Under the pieces are notes generated by a model that saw only the letters and a program-made list of their open reading frames with translations, searched no databases and was not told where the DNA came from. Positions 7,139 through 8,827 of a stretch of 8,827 bases of DNA are shown piece by piece. The stretch covers positions 1-8,827 of the forward strand of contig DAOVWP010000020.1 in NCBI GenBank assembly GCA_030636615.1, read 5' to 3'. How positions within the stretch are numbered: position 1 is the stretch's first letter; every line of letters begins with the position of its first letter. The position numbers were made by a program, and so were the translations under genes. The stretch is from Candidatus Nanohaloarchaea archaeon (GTDB taxonomy: Archaea; EX4484-52; GLR71).

Positions 7139-8325
7139 CTTAACATAACTATAAGTATATTAAAAGATATTATAGACAATAAAAATATAGAACGTAACCA
7201 TTGACTCGTAAAATAGCAAAATATTCCGTCAACCAAAAAAATAATATACACAAAACTTATAGGCAACCACAAACGATCAAGGAAAGGCGCAAAAACAATA
7301 ATAAACACAAGATTTACAACAAAAAACATAGACTCATAATAATAACATTTCAAGAATGAAACAAACTTTCTGGTAAATAACAAAAATGAAATAAAAACCG
7401 ATAGACCAAAAGCAAGAGTAAGGGAAACAAAAAACTGGGAAAATGTGCGGGAGTTATTTTCCACGGCCCAAAGCATTGAACCATTATAACGTCCGGATAT
7501 AAATTCAGAGCTAAGATTCATAAAATACAAATAAGTCACAAACATCAGAACCGGAATAAGCCCCATAAAAACTATCCTGACTGCATCTCTGGAAAACAAT
7601 CTATCTATAGTCCATCCTGTGGAAGAATTCTTAAAGACAATGTTCTTAAGAAAATAAAAAAATGGTAGACAAAGCACCAGAGCATATTGTTCCTTCGTAA
7701 ATATAGTCATAGTTGAAAATAAAATAAAATACATAATCTCTCTTTTCACAGGTAAATTCTTCTTTGACTTCATCTCAAAAGAAAGAAAATAATAAAATGT
7801 TACAATAAAAAAAGAGAACGCAAGAATATCTGTTACTGCAGCTACAAGAAAAACAACAAATGACGGGATAGTTATAAACAACATCACTGCATAAAATCGC
7901 CGCAATAATGTAAAACGATAAATAAGAAGTATTTTATTAAAAAAAACTATACTCAGAACAAAAGCTACAAAATTTATCAAAGTCGCTGAAACAACAAGAT
8001 TATTAAACAATACATTAGTCAAGGCAAGTAAAGTGGCATAAACAGGTCTGGTTTGTGAATGAGATGTAAAAATCTCAGGAAAATCTGGACGACACACATG
8101 CCCTTTGTGTTCAAATTCATTTCCTGATATCCTAGCCTGAAGACAAAGTGCAGAAATATCATAACCATCCCCAAAATAATGACTGCCTTCAGCATAATTA
8201 TAATAGGATATACTAAATGACAACAATAAAAAGAATACAATAATTATACAATACAATCTTCTCTTACCTAAAAAAAAACATCCTTTAGATGATAAAGATT
8301 GCAAATATATCCACCTTATAAACAT
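7126..8325 (-). CDS. Polytopic membrane protein, probable GT-C-like glycosyltransferase
   Basis: A protein of up to 399 residues with about ten hydrophobic spans (for example 24-42, 112-130, 143-163, 168-183, 195-230 in two parts, 250-269, 297-317, 331-347, 353-372, 378-398). After the first span an outside loop carries GDGYDISALCLQA (52-64; D53, D56) and, further on, SQTRPVYATLLALTNVLF (90-107). Acidic residues in loop 1 followed by an R-P/helix segment are the layout of GT-C glycosyltransferases using polyprenyl-phosphate sugars, and STMTIFTKEQYAL (204-216) parallels SLSKQVGIS of the GT-C gene at the left edge. No named family is certain. The gene is noticeably more AT-rich than its neighbours. 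Start is uncertain: ATG 8325 would fit a short-leader message, while AAGGTGG just inside the frame favours a TTG at 8304. A run of nine T (8278-8270) lies near the N-terminus. Confidence 0.75.
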   Translation of the reverse strand: MFIRWIYLQSLSSKGCFFLGKRRLYCIIIVFFLLLSFSISYYNYAEGSHYFGDGYDISALCLQARISGNEFEHKGHVCRPDFPEIFTSHSQTRPVYATLLALTNVLFNNLVVSATLINFVAFVLSIVFFNKILLIYRFTLLRRFYAVMLFITIPSFVVFLVAAVTDILAFSFFIVTFYYFLSFEMKSKKNLPVKREIMYFILFSTMTIFTKEQYALVLCLPFFYFLKNIVFKNSSTGWTIDRLFSRDAVRIVFMGLIPVLMFVTYLYFMNLSSEFISGRYNGSMLWAVENNSRTFSQFFVSLTLAFGLSVFISFLLFTRKFVSFLKCYYYESMFFVVNLVFIIVFAPFLDRLWLPISFVYIIFLVDGIFCYFTSQWLRSIFLLSIISFNILIVMLRIIL

Positions 8326-8407
8326 ATAATTCGAAAAATATATAACATAGATGTTTTGTTTAAATATACAAAATATTTATAAATATTATCACACAAAAAC
8401 CTAACTT
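8326..8407. promoter_or_regulatory. Divergent promoter region with a 16-bp palindrome
   Basis: An 82-base, nearly all-A/T gap separates the leftward cluster from the rightward genes. AATATTTATAAATATT (8372-8387) is a perfect 16-bp palindrome holding a TATA-like TTTATAAA. Its centre is 28 bases before ATG 8408, which has no Shine-Dalgarno, so it is well placed to drive a leaderless message rightward. For the leftward gene, TGTATATTTAAA (8370-8359) would start transcription about 12 bases before ATG 8325, and TTATATAT (8345-8338) would start it inside the present frame near 8315. Because the palindrome is symmetric it could also bind TBP or a dimeric regulator in either sense. Confidence 0.5.
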
Positions 8408-8767
8408 ATGCAGGCTATCCTTATAACTTTTTGCATAAATTCAAGCAGGTTCAGGTCAGCTTATGAACGCAACATGTTTTACAGGGAACTCTATGGATGG
8501 AAACAGATAACAAGAAAAACCTATGGTAGATATGAATACCAGAAGGATGGCCTCTTAGATAGTATTCCATATATAAAGGTTGACAAAAGCCTTATAATAA
8601 TTACAGTAGAATCATTAAGTAAACTCAAATCATTTTTTAAAGACTGGAAGAACAAGATAAAATATTCAGAATTCACAATCCAGCTAAATCCAAAAGACAT
8701 AGAAAGATTCAAAAACATGGACTGTAAATATAATAACATAGATTACTTCATAAAATCATCAAGGTGA
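8408..8767 (+). CDS. Hypothetical basic 119-residue protein
   Basis: I do not recognise this protein with confidence. It is rich in Lys/Arg, has no membrane span or signal peptide, and is likely cytoplasmic. The visible order is a hydrophobic strand AILITFCI (3-10), a helix-forming SAYERNMFYRELYGW (17-31), a Tyr/Lys-rich stretch KTYGRYEYQKDGLLDSIPYIKV (37-58), a strand SLIIITVES (61-69), a helix LSKLKSFFKDWKNKI (70-84) and a strand YSEFTIQL (86-93). That beta-alpha-beta-beta-alpha-beta order would fit a ferredoxin-like, possibly nucleic-acid-binding, fold, which is an inference only. An in-frame TAA at 8402-8404 makes ATG 8408 the first possible start. The absence of a Shine-Dalgarno plus the TATA box about 28 bases upstream suggests a leaderless transcript. 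It reads away from the glycan cluster and is followed closely by another gene, so it belongs to a different, rightward operon. The opposite-strand frame inside it looks like a shadow. Confidence 0.75.
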   Translation: MQAILITFCINSSRFRSAYERNMFYRELYGWKQITRKTYGRYEYQKDGLLDSIPYIKVDKSLIIITVESLSKLKSFFKDWKNKIKYSEFTIQLNPKDIERFKNMDCKYNNIDYFIKSSR

Positions 8768-8774
8768 ACATAAG

Positions 8775-8827
8775 ATGCAGACTGCTCAGGAAAATAACAA
8801 CAGGGACGATATAAAGGTCAGGGTCGG
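8775..8827 (+). CDS. Start of an unidentified gene, cut by the right edge
   Basis: ATG at 8775 opens a frame of 17 complete codons (MQTAQENNNRDDIKVRV, then a partial codon) with no stop before the edge. AAGGTGA (8761-8767), overlapping the TGA stop of the preceding gene, is a good Shine-Dalgarno 7 bases before this ATG. It is therefore probably the second gene of the rightward operon and translationally coupled to the 119-residue protein. The hydrophilic N-terminus is too short to assign a family. Confidence 0.55.
   Translation, partial: MQTAQENNNRDDIKVRV

Noticed and set aside
8521..8739. Minus-strand 72-codon hydrophobic frame
   Set aside because: It is antisense to the 119-residue rightward gene, which has a better placed promoter and a downstream coupled ribosome site. 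The hydrophobic content is a reverse-complement effect of Lys codons.
1..8827. CRISPR array, insertion sequence, phage or defence genes
   Set aside because: No regularly spaced direct repeats, no terminal inverted repeats with a transposase, and no protein resembling such families were seen.

Overview
The window reads as a fragment of an AT-rich archaeal genome holding a surface-glycan or glycolipid biosynthesis locus. The archaeal assignment is an inference. It rests on TATA-like boxes about 27 bases upstream of start codons that lack a Shine-Dalgarno (around 4473-4485 and 8372-8387), on oligo-T runs after a stop codon in place of a classical bacterial terminator, on AGGTGAT/AGGAGG ribosome binding sites elsewhere, and on frequent AUA and AGA/AGG codons. 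A DPANN-like or other uncultured lineage is possible, but nothing here fixes the taxon, and an AT-rich bacterium is not strictly excluded.

Seven genes run leftward (minus strand), from 8325 down to the left edge. In transcription order they are: a polytopic membrane protein resembling GT-C glycosyltransferases (8325-7126); a cobalamin-binding-type radical SAM enzyme (7081-5630); a UPF0104 / LPG-synthase-TM ('flippase-like') membrane protein (5453-4512); a GT-A (GT2-type) glycosyltransferase with a C-terminal membrane anchor (4453-3467); a GT4-type glycosyltransferase (3466-2321) abutting it with no gap; a second GT4-type glycosyltransferase (2258-1155); and a second GT-C-type membrane glycosyltransferase (from 1158, cut by the left edge), coupled to the previous gene by a 4-base ATGA overlap. 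The last one has no stop codon inside the window, but the whole of 1-1158 is an uninterrupted 386-codon frame with clear family character.

Two genes read rightward at the right edge: a 119-residue basic protein of unknown function (8408-8767), probably from a leaderless message, and the first 17 codons of a further gene (8775 to the edge) whose ribosome binding site overlaps the preceding stop codon. The divergent gap 8326-8407 carries TATA-like boxes, one of them inside a perfect 16-bp palindrome.

The likely joint job is assembly of an oligosaccharide on a membrane lipid carrier. Soluble or membrane-bound GT2/GT4 enzymes would add sugars from nucleotide donors on the cytoplasmic face. The multi-spanning GT-C proteins would add sugars from polyprenyl-phosphate donors on the outer face or transfer to the final acceptor. 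The radical SAM enzyme may modify a lipid or sugar. No oligosaccharyltransferase, dedicated Wzx-type flippase or nucleotide-sugar synthesis gene lies in the window. I see no RNA gene, CRISPR array, insertion sequence or phage gene.
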